A stretch of DNA of 64,000 nucleotides from Sphingomonas sp. Root710 (GCF_001429065.1 NZ_LMIB01000001.1:381933-445932), one strand, 5' to 3'. Positions 39,455-49,203 are shown, counted from the stretch's first letter. Notes: generated by a model not told the origin, from the letters alone. Numbers and translations: made by a program.

Positions 39455-40810
39455 TTATCTGATGCCGATCGAGCTACATCCGAAACGGTAGCTCCAGTCA
39501 GCTAGACAAACGATGATCACTGATAATCCAAAGAGTGGCATCATCAGCCCTAGGACGACCAGGCCGGCGAAGAACCACTTCCCGGAAACCCGAATGCTGA
39601 CGTCCGGTGCGCCAAACGTGCCCGCGGGCCGGCGCTTTAGCCACATGAGTACGCCCAAGATGCTAACCGCGATCAACGCTATCGCCGTCGCCAGCCCGAT
39701 GAGCTGATTGGCGAGGCCGAAAAGTTGCCCTTCGTGCCAGGCGACCCCGGTGTTCACGATCCGGTCGATGATGTGCTGGTCGGAGAAACCCCGCCGGCCG
39801 ATCTCAACCCCCGTTGCCGGGTCATAGGTCACCTGCCTGCCCAAGGTGCGGTTTTGTGTCTCGGATTTGGCTGTCCAGACGTCGCCGGTCGGTGGACCGA
39901 AGCGCTGAGGTGCATGGGGTGGCAGCACCAGTACCGGAAAGGGCATGTGCTCGGCGTCGGCCTTCGCAACGAAGGTGGCCAGCGGCAAGCTCGGGCCAGG
40001 GTCTGAAGCAGGCGTCACCATAGGCACGGCACCATGGTGGCCGGCATGGCCGCCATCCACGCCGATCTTCCAGTCTTGCGGCCCGTTGACCAGACCAAGT
40101 TCGGCACGCGCCCATTTGAATGCGCTGCCCCATGCGCCGGCCCAGGGCAGGCCGCTGGCGAGCATGACCAGCACAAGACCCGCGATCCAGAAGCCGGCGG
40201 CCCGATGCAAATCCTTGAGCAGCGGGCGACCGCGTAGCGAAAGGCGCGGCCAAAGCGTGCCGGCAAATCGCAACGGACGGGGCCACCAGAGATATAGGCC
40301 GGTCAGGATCATCACGATCGTCCAGCTCGCTGCCAGTTCCACCAGCCAGTCGCCCCATTTGCCGAGAAGCAGCGTGCCGTGGATGCGCGCGACCGTATCG
40401 GCAATCCGCGTCTCCGGATTCCAACTCCCCAGCACCTTGCCCTGCGGCGAAACGAAGACCTGACGCTTACTTCCATCCGGAAGGCCGAGCTGTACCATCG
40501 CAGCATCACCCACTTTACGCGGAAGGCGATAATATTCGAACCTCGCGCCGGGGCTGGCGGTGAGTACGGCCGCGAGTTGTTGATCCGCCGACACCGTGCC
40601 CCGCGTGCCAAGGCTGAGATAGCCGCGCTCCTCCCATCGCTCGATCTGCGGCTTGAACAGATAGATCGAGCCGGTGACCGACAGGATCAAGATGAACGGC
40701 AATACGAAGAGTCCCGCATAGAAATGCCAGCACCAGATCATTTTATAGGCGGCGCTGGCGCGGGAATTCGTGGTCCCGTCGAGAGGTGGGGAGCGCATCG
40801 AATTGATCAT
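39455..40810 (-). CDS. PepSY-associated inner membrane protein
   Basis: A 451-aa PepSY-TM (iron-regulated membrane protein) family member. It has an N-terminal helix (AGLFVLPFILILSVTGSIYLF), conserved ARIHGTLLLGKWGDWLVELAASW, WTIVMILTGLYLWWP, a DLHRAAGFW motif and two further C-terminal helices. Relatives act as inner-membrane ferric-siderophore reductases or accessory proteins and usually sit beside siderophore receptors. ATG 40810 has GGAG about 8 bp upstream and lies 5 bp after the hydrolase stop, so it is the last gene of the receptor-hydrolase-PepSY unit. A longer in-frame reading into the hydrolase gene is unlikely. Confidence 0.9.
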   Translation of the reverse strand: MINSMRSPPLDGTTNSRASAAYKMIWCWHFYAGLFVLPFILILSVTGSIYLFKPQIERWEERGYLSLGTRGTVSADQQLAAVLTASPGARFEYYRLPRKVGDAAMVQLGLPDGSKRQVFVSPQGKVLGSWNPETRIADTVARIHGTLLLGKWGDWLVELAASWTIVMILTGLYLWWPRPLRFAGTLWPRLSLRGRPLLKDLHRAAGFWIAGLVLVMLASGLPWAGAWGSAFKWARAELGLVNGPQDWKIGVDGGHAGHHGAVPMVTPASDPGPSLPLATFVAKADAEHMPFPVLVLPPHAPQRFGPPTGDVWTAKSETQNRTLGRQVTYDPATGVEIGRRGFSDQHIIDRIVNTGVAWHEGQLFGLANQLIGLATAIALIAVSILGVLMWLKRRPAGTFGAPDVSIRVSGKWFFAGLVVLGLMMPLFGLSVIIVCLADWSYRFGCSSIGIR

Positions 40811-40815
40811 AGCTG

Positions 40816-41742
40816 CTACTCCGGACGCATGCCTGCCGAACCCACGAGGCCTCGAGACTGCATCCACCAGATCAGTTCTTCAAACCAGCGGTCGCTCGTC
40901 GTCCCCTTCGGCTGGAGATCGAAACCATGTCCGCCGCGCTCGTAGATGTGGAGTTCGGCCGGCGCACCTGCCTGGCGCCATGCGCCATAGAGCAGCGCGG
41001 CATCATTGGGTTGATATTCGTCATCCGCTGCGGCTGCAATGAAAGCTGGAGACGCGTCGGCGGGAACCGGGGTCCGCAGCCCACCATAAAGCAGTGCAAC
41101 GAAGTCCGGCCGCGACGCCTTGTCGCCGATTGCCAGATCGGCAGCGAGATACGCCCCTGCGGAAAAGCCGATGACGCCGACCCGCCGAGGGTCGATGCCC
41201 CATTCGGGGGCGCGGTGCCGCACGATCCTCATCGCCCGCGCGCCATCCTCCACGGCATGCTGCTCCCCCGCAAAGGGCGGCATTTCGATCGGGACGCCGC
41301 TTTTCGCCCGCGTCATCAGCATGTCCATCTCCTTCAGATGGACCTCGGGCAGCTGCATCGGATCAGGCGCGCTTCGGATCGTGCGATATTTGAGGACGAA
41401 GGCAGTGATCCCCTCCTGCGCCAACCGGCGAGCGACCGCTGTTCCGCCGGCCTCATAACCGAGTCCGACGAACCCGCCTCCCGGGGCTACGATCATGGCC
41501 GTGCCGTTTGCGCGCCCGGGTGCCGGGCGGAACAGCTCCAGCGCGGGCTCGCTGACATTGAAGATCAGTGTGTCGCCCGTCGGCTGCTTGAGCCGTATTT
41601 CCGGGACGCCGAGCGAGGTGACGGTGCCTTTGGAATAGAGTGGAATGATCGGTGCGACGCCTTCGGCTGTCTGGGCAGTCGCCGTCGCCGAAAAGAGCGC
41701 AGCGATCATGCCAAGGCCGGTCAATCGGGCCGGGAGCTTCAT
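40816..41742 (-). CDS. Secreted alpha/beta hydrolase (esterase-like)
   Basis: A 308-aa protein with a signal peptide (GMIAALFSATATAQT). It has an alpha/beta-hydrolase core: oxyanion APGGGFVGLGYEAGG, nucleophile elbow GFSAGAY, acid in AAADDEYQP and histidine in GGHGFD. The family includes acetylxylan- and feruloyl-esterase-like enzymes (BD-FAE type). Its ATG overlaps the upstream receptor stop (ATGA), and the PepSY gene follows at 5 bp. In this receptor operon it may hydrolyse an imported siderophore or xenosiderophore ester in the periplasm, like siderophore esterases elsewhere. That function is inferred from context only. Confidence 0.88.
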   Translation of the reverse strand: MKLPARLTGLGMIAALFSATATAQTAEGVAPIIPLYSKGTVTSLGVPEIRLKQPTGDTLIFNVSEPALELFRPAPGRANGTAMIVAPGGGFVGLGYEAGGTAVARRLAQEGITAFVLKYRTIRSAPDPMQLPEVHLKEMDMLMTRAKSGVPIEMPPFAGEQHAVEDGARAMRIVRHRAPEWGIDPRRVGVIGFSAGAYLAADLAIGDKASRPDFVALLYGGLRTPVPADASPAFIAAAADDEYQPNDAALLYGAWRQAGAPAELHIYERGGHGFDLQPKGTTSDRWFEELIWWMQSRGLVGSAGMRPE

Positions 41743-43838
41743 AGTTCGACCCTCAATGTGCCGGTCAGAGTGCGCGGTGCGCCGGGCTGAATCCAGTCGG
41801 GTGAGAACTGATGCTGGGATATGAAATAACGTTTGTCGAAGACGTTCTTCAGGTTGATCTGCGCGGTCATGTTCGCTCCAGCCAGGCGAAAGCCGTAGGA
41901 TGCATCCGCATCGAAGCGGACATAAGCCGGGAGGGTGATACCGTTACCCACGTCGCCGAAGCGGGCCGACTGATAATAGGCACCGCCGCCGATCGTGCCT
42001 TTGGCGGTTATCTGATAACGTGCCCACAGGCTGGCGGCGTTTTTCGGGACATTGGCGAGCCGAAGCGGCCCGCCGTCGACCTTCGTCTTTGTGTAGGCAT
42101 AGGATCCGATCAACGATAGCTCCGGTGTGATGTCGCCGCTAAAATCAAGCTCCACGCCGCGCGAGCGCGCCTTTCCGATCGTCTGGATTACCGGGAAGAA
42201 GGTGAAGTCGCCCCGGTTTGTCTTGACCAGATCGAAGGCCGCGAGCGTCGCGGTAAAACGCTTGTCGTCGGACTGGAACTTGTAGCCGATCTCATATTGC
42301 CGTCCGACTTCGGGATCGAGCTTCGTGCCGTCGGGATTGACGCCATTGTTGGCGGCAAGCCCTCGCTGGAATTGGCCATAGAGCACATGCCCGCGTGCCA
42401 CCTCCCACACTGCGCCGACCCGCGGTGAGGTGAAGCTGAGCCGGTTAGGCGCGAGCCCTGGCGACGAGTAGATCGTGCTGGTCCAGTCCTGCCGCACCGC
42501 AAGGACGGCATGCACGCCGCCGCCCAGATCGATATTGTCCTCACCAGAGATCGAGTACCAACGGTCGCGGTCCACGATGTCCACGGGAGCCGCCGTGCTT
42601 GGATCGAGCGGCGGCGTGCCGCCGAGCACCGGATTGTCGGCGCTCACAGTCGAAACTTGTTGGAAATAGGAGAGCCCGACCTTGCTCTCGCGAAAATATT
42701 CCGCGCCCACGGCCAGCTTGTGGACGAGCGTACCGGTGCGGATCTCGCCGACAAGATCGGCGCTTGCCTGATCGACGCGAAACCGTCCGTCGGGGCGCAC
42801 GTTGAAATAGTAGCGGGCCAACTGGCGCGAAGACGCGAACACGTCCTCGCCGGTGGTCAGGTCGATGCGAAAGGGAGCCACGTCCACTTCGCGCGTATCC
42901 GAGCGCATATGGATGCCACGCAGCTTTACCTGCCAATCGCTACCGAGCGCTTGGGTGATATCGAGACGGTAGAGCTGGGTCTCGTCCTTCGAGAGGACTG
43001 GAGCATCGTTATATGCGGTCTTGAGCGAGACGTTCGCCGGACGGTCGCCATCAGACGGGATGCCGTAATCGTTGCGATAGCGATGGTTGACATAGCTGAC
43101 GGTCAGCGCAACGCGGGTGCCGTCTGTCGGTGCCCAGGCAAGCGAACCGTTCACCGTGCCGAGCTTCTCGACGACATATTCGCGGTTTGAACCGGCGTTG
43201 AGATAGCTGCCGGAAATTGCCGCGAGCCAGTGCTGGTCGTTGTCCAGCGCGCCGCCCACCCGGGCCGAGGTGCGCGACAGACCATATTCACCCACCGTCT
43301 GCTCGAACGCGCGGGTCGGCGTCGCCACCAGCGGGCGCGAGCGAATATTGACAAGACCGCCTGGCTCCGCCCGCCCGAACAGTACCGAATCCGGGCCCTT
43401 GACGACCTCGACCGCCTCGACGTTAGCCATGTCGAGCGGCAGGCCGCGCACCTTGGCGCCATCGAGATAATAGGTCCCGCTGCTGTAGAGCGAGCTTTGC
43501 GTTGTCATCGAAACGGTGGAGAAGCCGCGCAGCACTAACAGTGGTGAGGTCGCACCGCCGAACCCGAAATCCGACGACACGCCCGCGACGTTCCGCACCG
43601 CATCGGTCAATGTGATCGCATTCTGATCGAGCAGGACCTGACGGGTGACGACCTGCACCGATTGCGGCGTCAGCAGGATCGGCTGGCCGGTCTTGCTCGC
43701 GCTGGAGCTTTCGTCCTGCGCATATTGCGCGGTGACGACGATCTCGGAGTCGTCGCGGCTTTCGCGTTCCTCGGCGGAAACGGCCGCTGGTGTCGCGGCT
43801 GACAGCGCTGCGACGAGCGCGATGATGGATGTCTTCAT
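41739..43838 (-). CDS. TonB-dependent siderophore-type receptor
   Basis: A 699-aa receptor. It has a signal peptide (MKTSIIALVAALSAATPAAVSA) and a TonB box (DSEIVVTAQ). The plug motifs LLTPQSVQVVTRQVLLDQNAITLTDAVRNVAGVSS and VEVVKGPDSVLFGRAEPGGLVNIRSRPL are those of FhuA/FpvA-like ferric-siderophore receptors. It has a 22-strand-type barrel and terminal LRVEL. ATG 43838 has GGGGAG upstream; longer readings lack a signal peptide. It heads the receptor-esterase-PepSY unit, which suggests ferric-siderophore uptake with periplasmic processing. Confidence 0.92.
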   Translation of the reverse strand: MKTSIIALVAALSAATPAAVSAEERESRDDSEIVVTAQYAQDESSSASKTGQPILLTPQSVQVVTRQVLLDQNAITLTDAVRNVAGVSSDFGFGGATSPLLVLRGFSTVSMTTQSSLYSSGTYYLDGAKVRGLPLDMANVEAVEVVKGPDSVLFGRAEPGGLVNIRSRPLVATPTRAFEQTVGEYGLSRTSARVGGALDNDQHWLAAISGSYLNAGSNREYVVEKLGTVNGSLAWAPTDGTRVALTVSYVNHRYRNDYGIPSDGDRPANVSLKTAYNDAPVLSKDETQLYRLDITQALGSDWQVKLRGIHMRSDTREVDVAPFRIDLTTGEDVFASSRQLARYYFNVRPDGRFRVDQASADLVGEIRTGTLVHKLAVGAEYFRESKVGLSYFQQVSTVSADNPVLGGTPPLDPSTAAPVDIVDRDRWYSISGEDNIDLGGGVHAVLAVRQDWTSTIYSSPGLAPNRLSFTSPRVGAVWEVARGHVLYGQFQRGLAANNGVNPDGTKLDPEVGRQYEIGYKFQSDDKRFTATLAAFDLVKTNRGDFTFFPVIQTIGKARSRGVELDFSGDITPELSLIGSYAYTKTKVDGGPLRLANVPKNAASLWARYQITAKGTIGGGAYYQSARFGDVGNGITLPAYVRFDADASYGFRLAGANMTAQINLKNVFDKRYFISQHQFSPDWIQPGAPRTLTGTLRVEL

Positions 43839-43923
43839 GATATTTGCTCCCCGGATTTCGGACATGGAGTGACAGTGGGCGCGAGAACGGGCGCGAGGTT
43901 TGATGGTGAAAAGATGCATGGAA

Positions 43924-45945
43924 TCACCACCGATACCGAATGCCGCCATAGACGGCTCGGCCTACGCCGGGGTTGAACAGTTCCGATGCTGCGTTTGCCG
44001 TCCCGGCGACCGCCACCGTCGAGATGTAATGCTTGTTTGTCAGGTTGCGGCCTTCGACATAGGCCGACCAATGATCGCCCAGATCGAACCCTGCCTTTAG
44101 ATTGAGCAGCATGTAGGGATCGACGGTCAGGCTGTTGGCGTTGTCGGCGAAATAGTGGCCTGGAGCCCACTCCACATTCGGCCCGGCGTAGAAGCCGGAC
44201 GGATGCTTGTAGAGCAGCTCGGCGCGGACGAAGTGCTTGGGCACGCCGGGCAGCTCGTTATCGCCGTAGCGGACATCGCCGTCGAAGTTGAAGTCGCTAT
44301 AGGTATAGGCAGCGGTCAGGGCCAGGCTATCGCCCGACGCCAGCGCCGACAGCGGAACAGCTGCGTCCAGCCCCGCTTCGATACCCTGATGGATGGTGCG
44401 ACCGGCATTGATGATGCTGCACGCACTGAACGGCCCCGTCGTCAGACATTGAAGCTCGTTTCGTAGCTCGGACCGGTAGAGCGAGATGTCCCAGCCGATG
44501 CCGCCGCGCCGGCCGCGCGTGCCGATCTCATAGGTGGTTGCGCGCTGGGGTTTCAATGCCGGATTGGCGACGATGACATTGGCGTCATAGCTCGGCACCT
44601 CGGCGCTGCGCGAGATATTGGCGAAGACCTGCGAGTCCGGATCGACATCCCAGAGCAGGCCGAGGCGTGGGCTCCAGAGATCATAGCTGGTCCGGCCCGA
44701 TTGATCGCCATTGGCCAGGAAGCGGTCGCGACGATCACGGGTCGCATGGAGATATTGCACGCCCGCGATCACCGCGACGTTGGGCAAGAGGAACAGCGAG
44801 TCCTCGGCATAGGCCGAGACGTTCTTCGATGCGTCGACCATCGACGCGGCGAGCGCGCCCTTCACCGCACCGGGCAGGTTGACGAACTGCTCGGTGTCGA
44901 TCTTGCCGTTCTGGATGTTGGCTCCGACGATCAGACGGTTGCGCAGGCTGCCGATCGAGCGGTCATCCACGGCGCGCACGAAACCGCCATAATCATCGAC
45001 GGTGAAGTCGAGCCACTGGAAGATCGGGTGTTTCACATGGCGGTTGTTATAGAAGGCGCCGATATCGACCGTGGTGTCGCCCAGGCGGATCGTCGTCTTG
45101 TTGGCGACCCGGATCGAGTCGACGTTACGCTGCTGGTCCTGAACGATCCAGACCGGGTTCGCCGAGCGGGGCGAGTTGATCGCCTGCGCCTTCGCCACCT
45201 CGCCGGGGATGCGCTGGTTGGTGGTCGCGCCATAAAGGTAGAAGCGGGTCTCGACATTGTTGGAGATGCGATAGCCGATATTGAGATTGCCCCGGATGGC
45301 ATCCCCCTTGCTGTGGTCGCGATAGCCGTCGATCCGCTGCGCCGACACCGTGGCGAAATAGTCGAACGCACCGGAGCTGCCGCCGGAACTTGCCTGTCCC
45401 TTCACATAGCCGAAGCTTCCGCCGTCGATCCGTGCATCGAGTGCCGGGGCGTCGCGTCCGGTGGGCGTGACGAGGTTGATCGCGCCGCCCAAGGCGTTGG
45501 AGCCGTAGCGCAGCGCATTCGCGCCCTTGTAGACCTCCACATAACGATAGGCGCTCGGGTCGATCTCGAAGAAGTCGAGCAGACCGTCCGATGTGTTGAG
45601 CGGAATGCCGTCAAGGTACATGGATAGGCCACGATTGCCGTACGCACGCGACAGCCCCGATCCCCGGATCGAGACGCGCGCATCGTCGCCCATGCGTGGC
45701 TGGGTGATGACGCCCGGAACATAGGCGAGGATGTCCTTGATATTTTGTACCGGCGTATCCTTGAACGCGCTGTCGGGTACGACCGAAACGCCCCCCGGTG
45801 TACGCTCGATCTCGGTACGGGCTTGTTCGGCGTCGGGCGTCGCCGTCACGGTGATCGTCTCATTATCGGAGCGATCGGCATCGGCGGCCCAAGCCGCTGT
45901 AGAGGAGGCCGAGGCGAGCAACATGCTCAGCATCATTTTCTTCAT
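43924..45945 (-). CDS. TonB-dependent receptor of the copper-linked cluster (second)
   Basis: A 673-aa receptor with a signal peptide (MKKMMLSMLLASASSTAAWA). The TonB-box region is NETITVTATPDAEQARTEIERTPGGVSVV. Plug motifs are RVSIRGSGLSRAYGNRGLSMYLDGIPLN and VEVYKGANALRYGSNALGGAINLVTPTGRD. The barrel ends GGIRYRW. It is clearly related to the receptor at 47154-49169 (same GIPLN and ALRYG/ALRFG motifs, ERTPGGV/EKRPGGV box). Flanked by SCO1 and PCu(A)C genes, it may import copper or a copper complex. ATG 45945 has AAGGGA upstream. Confidence 0.92.
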   Translation of the reverse strand: MKKMMLSMLLASASSTAAWAADADRSDNETITVTATPDAEQARTEIERTPGGVSVVPDSAFKDTPVQNIKDILAYVPGVITQPRMGDDARVSIRGSGLSRAYGNRGLSMYLDGIPLNTSDGLLDFFEIDPSAYRYVEVYKGANALRYGSNALGGAINLVTPTGRDAPALDARIDGGSFGYVKGQASSGGSSGAFDYFATVSAQRIDGYRDHSKGDAIRGNLNIGYRISNNVETRFYLYGATTNQRIPGEVAKAQAINSPRSANPVWIVQDQQRNVDSIRVANKTTIRLGDTTVDIGAFYNNRHVKHPIFQWLDFTVDDYGGFVRAVDDRSIGSLRNRLIVGANIQNGKIDTEQFVNLPGAVKGALAASMVDASKNVSAYAEDSLFLLPNVAVIAGVQYLHATRDRRDRFLANGDQSGRTSYDLWSPRLGLLWDVDPDSQVFANISRSAEVPSYDANVIVANPALKPQRATTYEIGTRGRRGGIGWDISLYRSELRNELQCLTTGPFSACSIINAGRTIHQGIEAGLDAAVPLSALASGDSLALTAAYTYSDFNFDGDVRYGDNELPGVPKHFVRAELLYKHPSGFYAGPNVEWAPGHYFADNANSLTVDPYMLLNLKAGFDLGDHWSAYVEGRNLTNKHYISTVAVAGTANAASELFNPGVGRAVYGGIRYRW

Positions 45946-46019
45946 AGGAAATCCCTTTGGTCGCCCGACGATGCTGCGCCATATATTTTCGAGGCCGGCG
46001 AAGCGGGAGCTTGCCGGAT

Positions 46020-46646
46020 TCATGTCCGCACCAGCCTGCGCAGCTTTTCGAGCCTGGGCGCTTCGCCCTCATCGTGGGAAAGCGTACCCGAGAACTTGCC
46101 TTGCCGGTCCATCAGGAAGACGGTCGCGGTGTGGTCGATCACATAGTCGCCACCATCGATCGGCACTTTCTTATAATAGACGTGATAGCCCTTCACGATC
46201 CGCTCGAGCTCGGCAGGCGAGCCGGTGAGCCCGATGATTGGCGTGCCGAACAGAGTTAGATATTGGCCGATGTCAGCGGGCTTATCATGCTCGGGATCGA
46301 GGCTGACGAAGACAAGATTCAGCTTGTCGCCATCGGTTCCAAGCTTCTTGCGTAGCAGCGCCATCGACTGGAGCGTCGTCGGGCACACCTCGGCGCAGCG
46401 GGTGAAACCGAAGAAAATCGCAAATGGTTTGCCCAGGAGCGTCTGGTCGGTGACCGGTCGGCCCGACTGATCGACGAGCCGAAAGCTCCCGCCAAAGGCC
46501 GAGGCATAGTCCGATTGGGGCCCGGCTTCGCCGCCGCGATCCTGCTCGATGGTGTAGATCGCGAAACCACCAACCACCAAGGCGACGAGCGCCCAGAGTG
46601 CGTAGCGGACCGAGCGGAGGCCCGAGACTGGCTTAATGATGGCCAT
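46020..46646 (-). CDS. SCO1/SenC copper chaperone
   Basis: A 208-aa membrane-anchored thioredoxin-fold protein. One N-terminal helix (YALWALVALVVGGFAIYTI) is followed by the copper-binding CxxxC in FTRCAEVCPTTL and the partner histidine in VIDHTATVFL. SCO proteins deliver copper to, or reduce the CuA site of, cytochrome c oxidase. GGAGGCGAGC precedes ATG 46646, which lies 14 bp inside the end of the PCu(A)C gene, showing tight coupling. Gene symbols senC or sco would both be reasonable. Confidence 0.94.
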   Translation of the reverse strand: MAIIKPVSGLRSVRYALWALVALVVGGFAIYTIEQDRGGEAGPQSDYASAFGGSFRLVDQSGRPVTDQTLLGKPFAIFFGFTRCAEVCPTTLQSMALLRKKLGTDGDKLNLVFVSLDPEHDKPADIGQYLTLFGTPIIGLTGSPAELERIVKGYHVYYKKVPIDGGDYVIDHTATVFLMDRQGKFSGTLSHDEGEAPRLEKLRRLVRT

Positions 46647-47094
46647 GCTCGCCTCCCGCCGGCTGATACGCGATTGCCTCGACACGGAAACGGACCTTGA
46701 CGGCTCCCGCCTTCGCGAAGCGCAGGGTCAGCGGCACCACGGCACCGCGCTTGAGCGGCTGCTTGAGACCCATCAGCATCAGATGATAGCTGCCGGGCTT
46801 CAGCACGACGTTGCCATCCGCCGGCACGGCAAGACCGCCATCGACCGGGCGCATCCGCATGACGCCACCGTCCATCGACATGCGATGAACCTCGACCCGA
46901 TCGGCCACCGCCGTCGTACCACCAAGCAGGCGGTCCTCTTCGCGGCCGCGATTGACGAGCGTGCCGTACCCGGCGCCGACCTGCGATGCGGGAGGCGTCT
47001 CGCGCAGCCAGGGCGTCTGGACGGAAATCTGGGCCATGGCGGGCACATTGATGCTTGCGAGTGTCGTTGCTACGGCGAAAATATTGATCTTCAT
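46633..47094 (-). CDS. Periplasmic copper chaperone PCu(A)C
   Basis: A 153-aa secreted protein with a signal peptide (INIFAVATTLASINVPAMAQ) and a cupredoxin-like domain. The copper-binding pattern is complete: HRM in VEVHRMSMDG, a later MRM, and HLM in PGSYHLMLMGLKQPLK. The C-terminal tail HGHH may add a metal site. It binds Cu(I) in the periplasm and works with SCO in cytochrome oxidase metallation. ATG 47094 follows AGGGA. It lies between two related TonB-dependent receptors. Confidence 0.94.
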   Translation of the reverse strand: MKINIFAVATTLASINVPAMAQISVQTPWLRETPPASQVGAGYGTLVNRGREEDRLLGGTTAVADRVEVHRMSMDGGVMRMRPVDGGLAVPADGNVVLKPGSYHLMLMGLKQPLKRGAVVPLTLRFAKAGAVKVRFRVEAIAYQPAGGEHGHH

Positions 47095-47153
47095 CGGCTT
47101 ATTCCCTTTCCGATGGGTGGGAACGGCGCACGGCCGTCCTTGAGGGATGGCGG

Positions 47154-49169
47154 TTAGAAGCTGGCGCGAAGGCCGCCGTAGAAGGCGCGCCGTTCCACCG
47201 GATAGAAGGCTACCGTCGCGGGCGTCGCGAGCAGCACGGCGGAAACGTCGCCGATAGCCTTCTTGCCGGTGATGTTGCGCGCGTCGACGAACAGCGTGAT
47301 GCCGTCCCGCACGCGCGCTTCCGCGCCGATCCCGAACAGCGTGTAGCCGGGCGCGCGGACCGTGTTCCGGTAATCCGCCCAAGCCCCGTCCGAGAGCCAT
47401 TCGATGTTGGGACTCACGCTGATCGTATCAGTGCCGAGCCGAACTTCCGCCCGATACTGATGCTTGGGCACAACCGGCAGGCGATTGTCGCCATATTGGG
47501 CATCGCCCCTGAAGCGGAAGTCATTAAGCTGAAAAACCTGCCGTAGCCGCACCCAAGGCGTCAGCACCAGATCGAGACCCGCTTCGATGCCCTGATGGCG
47601 CGTGCGGCCGGCATTGAAGGTCGATGCCGGGAAGTTGGGCGACACCGCATATTGCAGCATCTCGCCCTTCAGATCGGCCCGATAGAAGGTGATGTCCCAT
47701 GACGCGATGCCGAGCTGGCCGCGCGTGCCGATCTCGAAGGTCCATGCCTTCTGCGGGTTGACCGCTGTGAAGCCGGGCAAGCCGGTGGCCGGCGTCTGGC
47801 TGAGTTCGCTATATCCCGGCAGTTCGACCGACCGATTATAGTTGGCATAGAGTTGCACACCATCGATCGGCTCATAGAGCAGCCCAGCCTTGGGCGCGAA
47901 GCTGTTGAAGCTGGCCTTGCCGCTGCGGACGGGGACGAGCAGATTGTCGATCTCGCGTTCGCCGCTGGTGTAGATGCCGCCCGCGACGAAGGTCAGCGTG
48001 GCGATCGGGGTGACGCGAAGCTCGCCATAGCTGTTGATCGTGTGTGCGCTGTTGTGGGTCCGCGCGGTCGGCGCTCCCCGATTGCCGGCGACATTGACGA
48101 ACTGCTTGGCCGCGATCGTGCCGAAACGCGCTTGCGTGCCCAGGGTCAGCTCCCACGGAAGACTGTCCGCACCGCCGGCCAGATCGACGCTCGCGAAGAC
48201 GCCATAATCGTTGCTGTTCTGGTCGATCACCTGGAAGATCGGATGGAACAGATTCTTGGCGTTGAAGAAGGCGCCGAACGCAAGCTGGCCGCTCCCGAGA
48301 TCGACCGTCGTCCGGTTCTGCAAGCGGATCGAGTCGATGTCACGCTCCTGATTCCCGGTGATATTCGCCGGAAGCGAGAGCTTGGGCGTATTGAGCGCCT
48401 GGGCCAGGGTCAGCGATCCGGGCAAATCCTGGTCGATGTGGCTGACCGTCGCATAGAAGCGCGTCTCCACCGTCTCGGTCAGCCGCAGGCCGACATTGCC
48501 GTTGAACCGGATCGCGCCGCGCCCGGCATGATCGCGATCACCATCCGAATTGTCGGTGGTCAGCGCCAGATAGGCATCGCCATGCTCGGTCGCAAAGGCC
48601 GCCGCCGCCTTGGCGCGGATCGTGTTGAAGCTGCCGCCATCGATGCGGAGCTCGAATCGTGGTGCCGTGCGGCCCGTGGGCGTCACCGCGTTGATCGCGC
48701 CGCCGAGGGTCGAGCCACCAAAGCGCAGGGCATTGCCCCCGCGATAGACTTCGATCCGCTGGAAGACCTGCGGGTCGAGTTCCTGGAAGTCGCCATTGTC
48801 GTCAGCGAGATTGATGGGGATGCCGTCTTGCATCAGGGTGAGGCCCCGCATGTGGAAGCCCCGGCTGATCCCCGATCCCCGCACGGAGAGACGGACTTCC
48901 TGTCCGAAACGGGGCTGGGTGTAGACGCCGGGCGAAAAGGCGAGTGCATCGCGAAGGCTGACGGTGACCTTGTTCTCGAAGTTCGACGCATCGACGACAT
49001 CGACGCCGCCCGGCCGCTTCTCGACCTCTCTTCGGGCATCATCGGTGACGAGCTTCGCGGTAACGACGATGTCGTTGCGGCTCGACTCTTCCTCGGCATG
49101 AGCAAGCGTCGGCAAGATAAGGAAGGCGAACGCCGATGCGCTCGCCGACAGGCGATGTGTGGACAACAT
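47154..49169 (-). CDS. TonB-dependent receptor of the copper-linked cluster (first)
   Basis: A 671-aa receptor with a signal peptide (LSASASAFAFLILPTLAHA). The TonB-box region is NDIVVTAKLVTDDARREVEKRPGGVDVV. Plug motifs are RLSVRGSGISRGFHMRGLTLMQDGIPIN and IEVYRGGNALRFGGSTLGGAINAVTPTGR. The barrel ends in RASF. Its position between a DUF2946-like gene and PCu(A)C/SCO1 genes suggests copper or metallophore uptake. The ribosome binding site is weak. A perfect 20-bp palindrome lies just upstream (49184-49203). Confidence 0.92.
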   Translation of the reverse strand: MLSTHRLSASASAFAFLILPTLAHAEEESSRNDIVVTAKLVTDDARREVEKRPGGVDVVDASNFENKVTVSLRDALAFSPGVYTQPRFGQEVRLSVRGSGISRGFHMRGLTLMQDGIPINLADDNGDFQELDPQVFQRIEVYRGGNALRFGGSTLGGAINAVTPTGRTAPRFELRIDGGSFNTIRAKAAAAFATEHGDAYLALTTDNSDGDRDHAGRGAIRFNGNVGLRLTETVETRFYATVSHIDQDLPGSLTLAQALNTPKLSLPANITGNQERDIDSIRLQNRTTVDLGSGQLAFGAFFNAKNLFHPIFQVIDQNSNDYGVFASVDLAGGADSLPWELTLGTQARFGTIAAKQFVNVAGNRGAPTARTHNSAHTINSYGELRVTPIATLTFVAGGIYTSGEREIDNLLVPVRSGKASFNSFAPKAGLLYEPIDGVQLYANYNRSVELPGYSELSQTPATGLPGFTAVNPQKAWTFEIGTRGQLGIASWDITFYRADLKGEMLQYAVSPNFPASTFNAGRTRHQGIEAGLDLVLTPWVRLRQVFQLNDFRFRGDAQYGDNRLPVVPKHQYRAEVRLGTDTISVSPNIEWLSDGAWADYRNTVRAPGYTLFGIGAEARVRDGITLFVDARNITGKKAIGDVSAVLLATPATVAFYPVERRAFYGGLRASF

Positions 49170-49183
49170 GAAATCAGAACCTT

Positions 49184-49203
49184 GACCGGGCGCGCCCGGT
49201 CAG
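49184..49203. promoter_or_regulatory. Perfect 20-bp palindrome upstream of a receptor
   Basis: TGACCGGGCG-CGCCCGGTCA is a perfect palindrome 15 bp upstream of the receptor start codon on the minus strand, between it and the DUF2946-like gene. It may be an operator for a metal sensor or a folded leader element. There is no T-run for a terminator. Confidence 0.45.
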
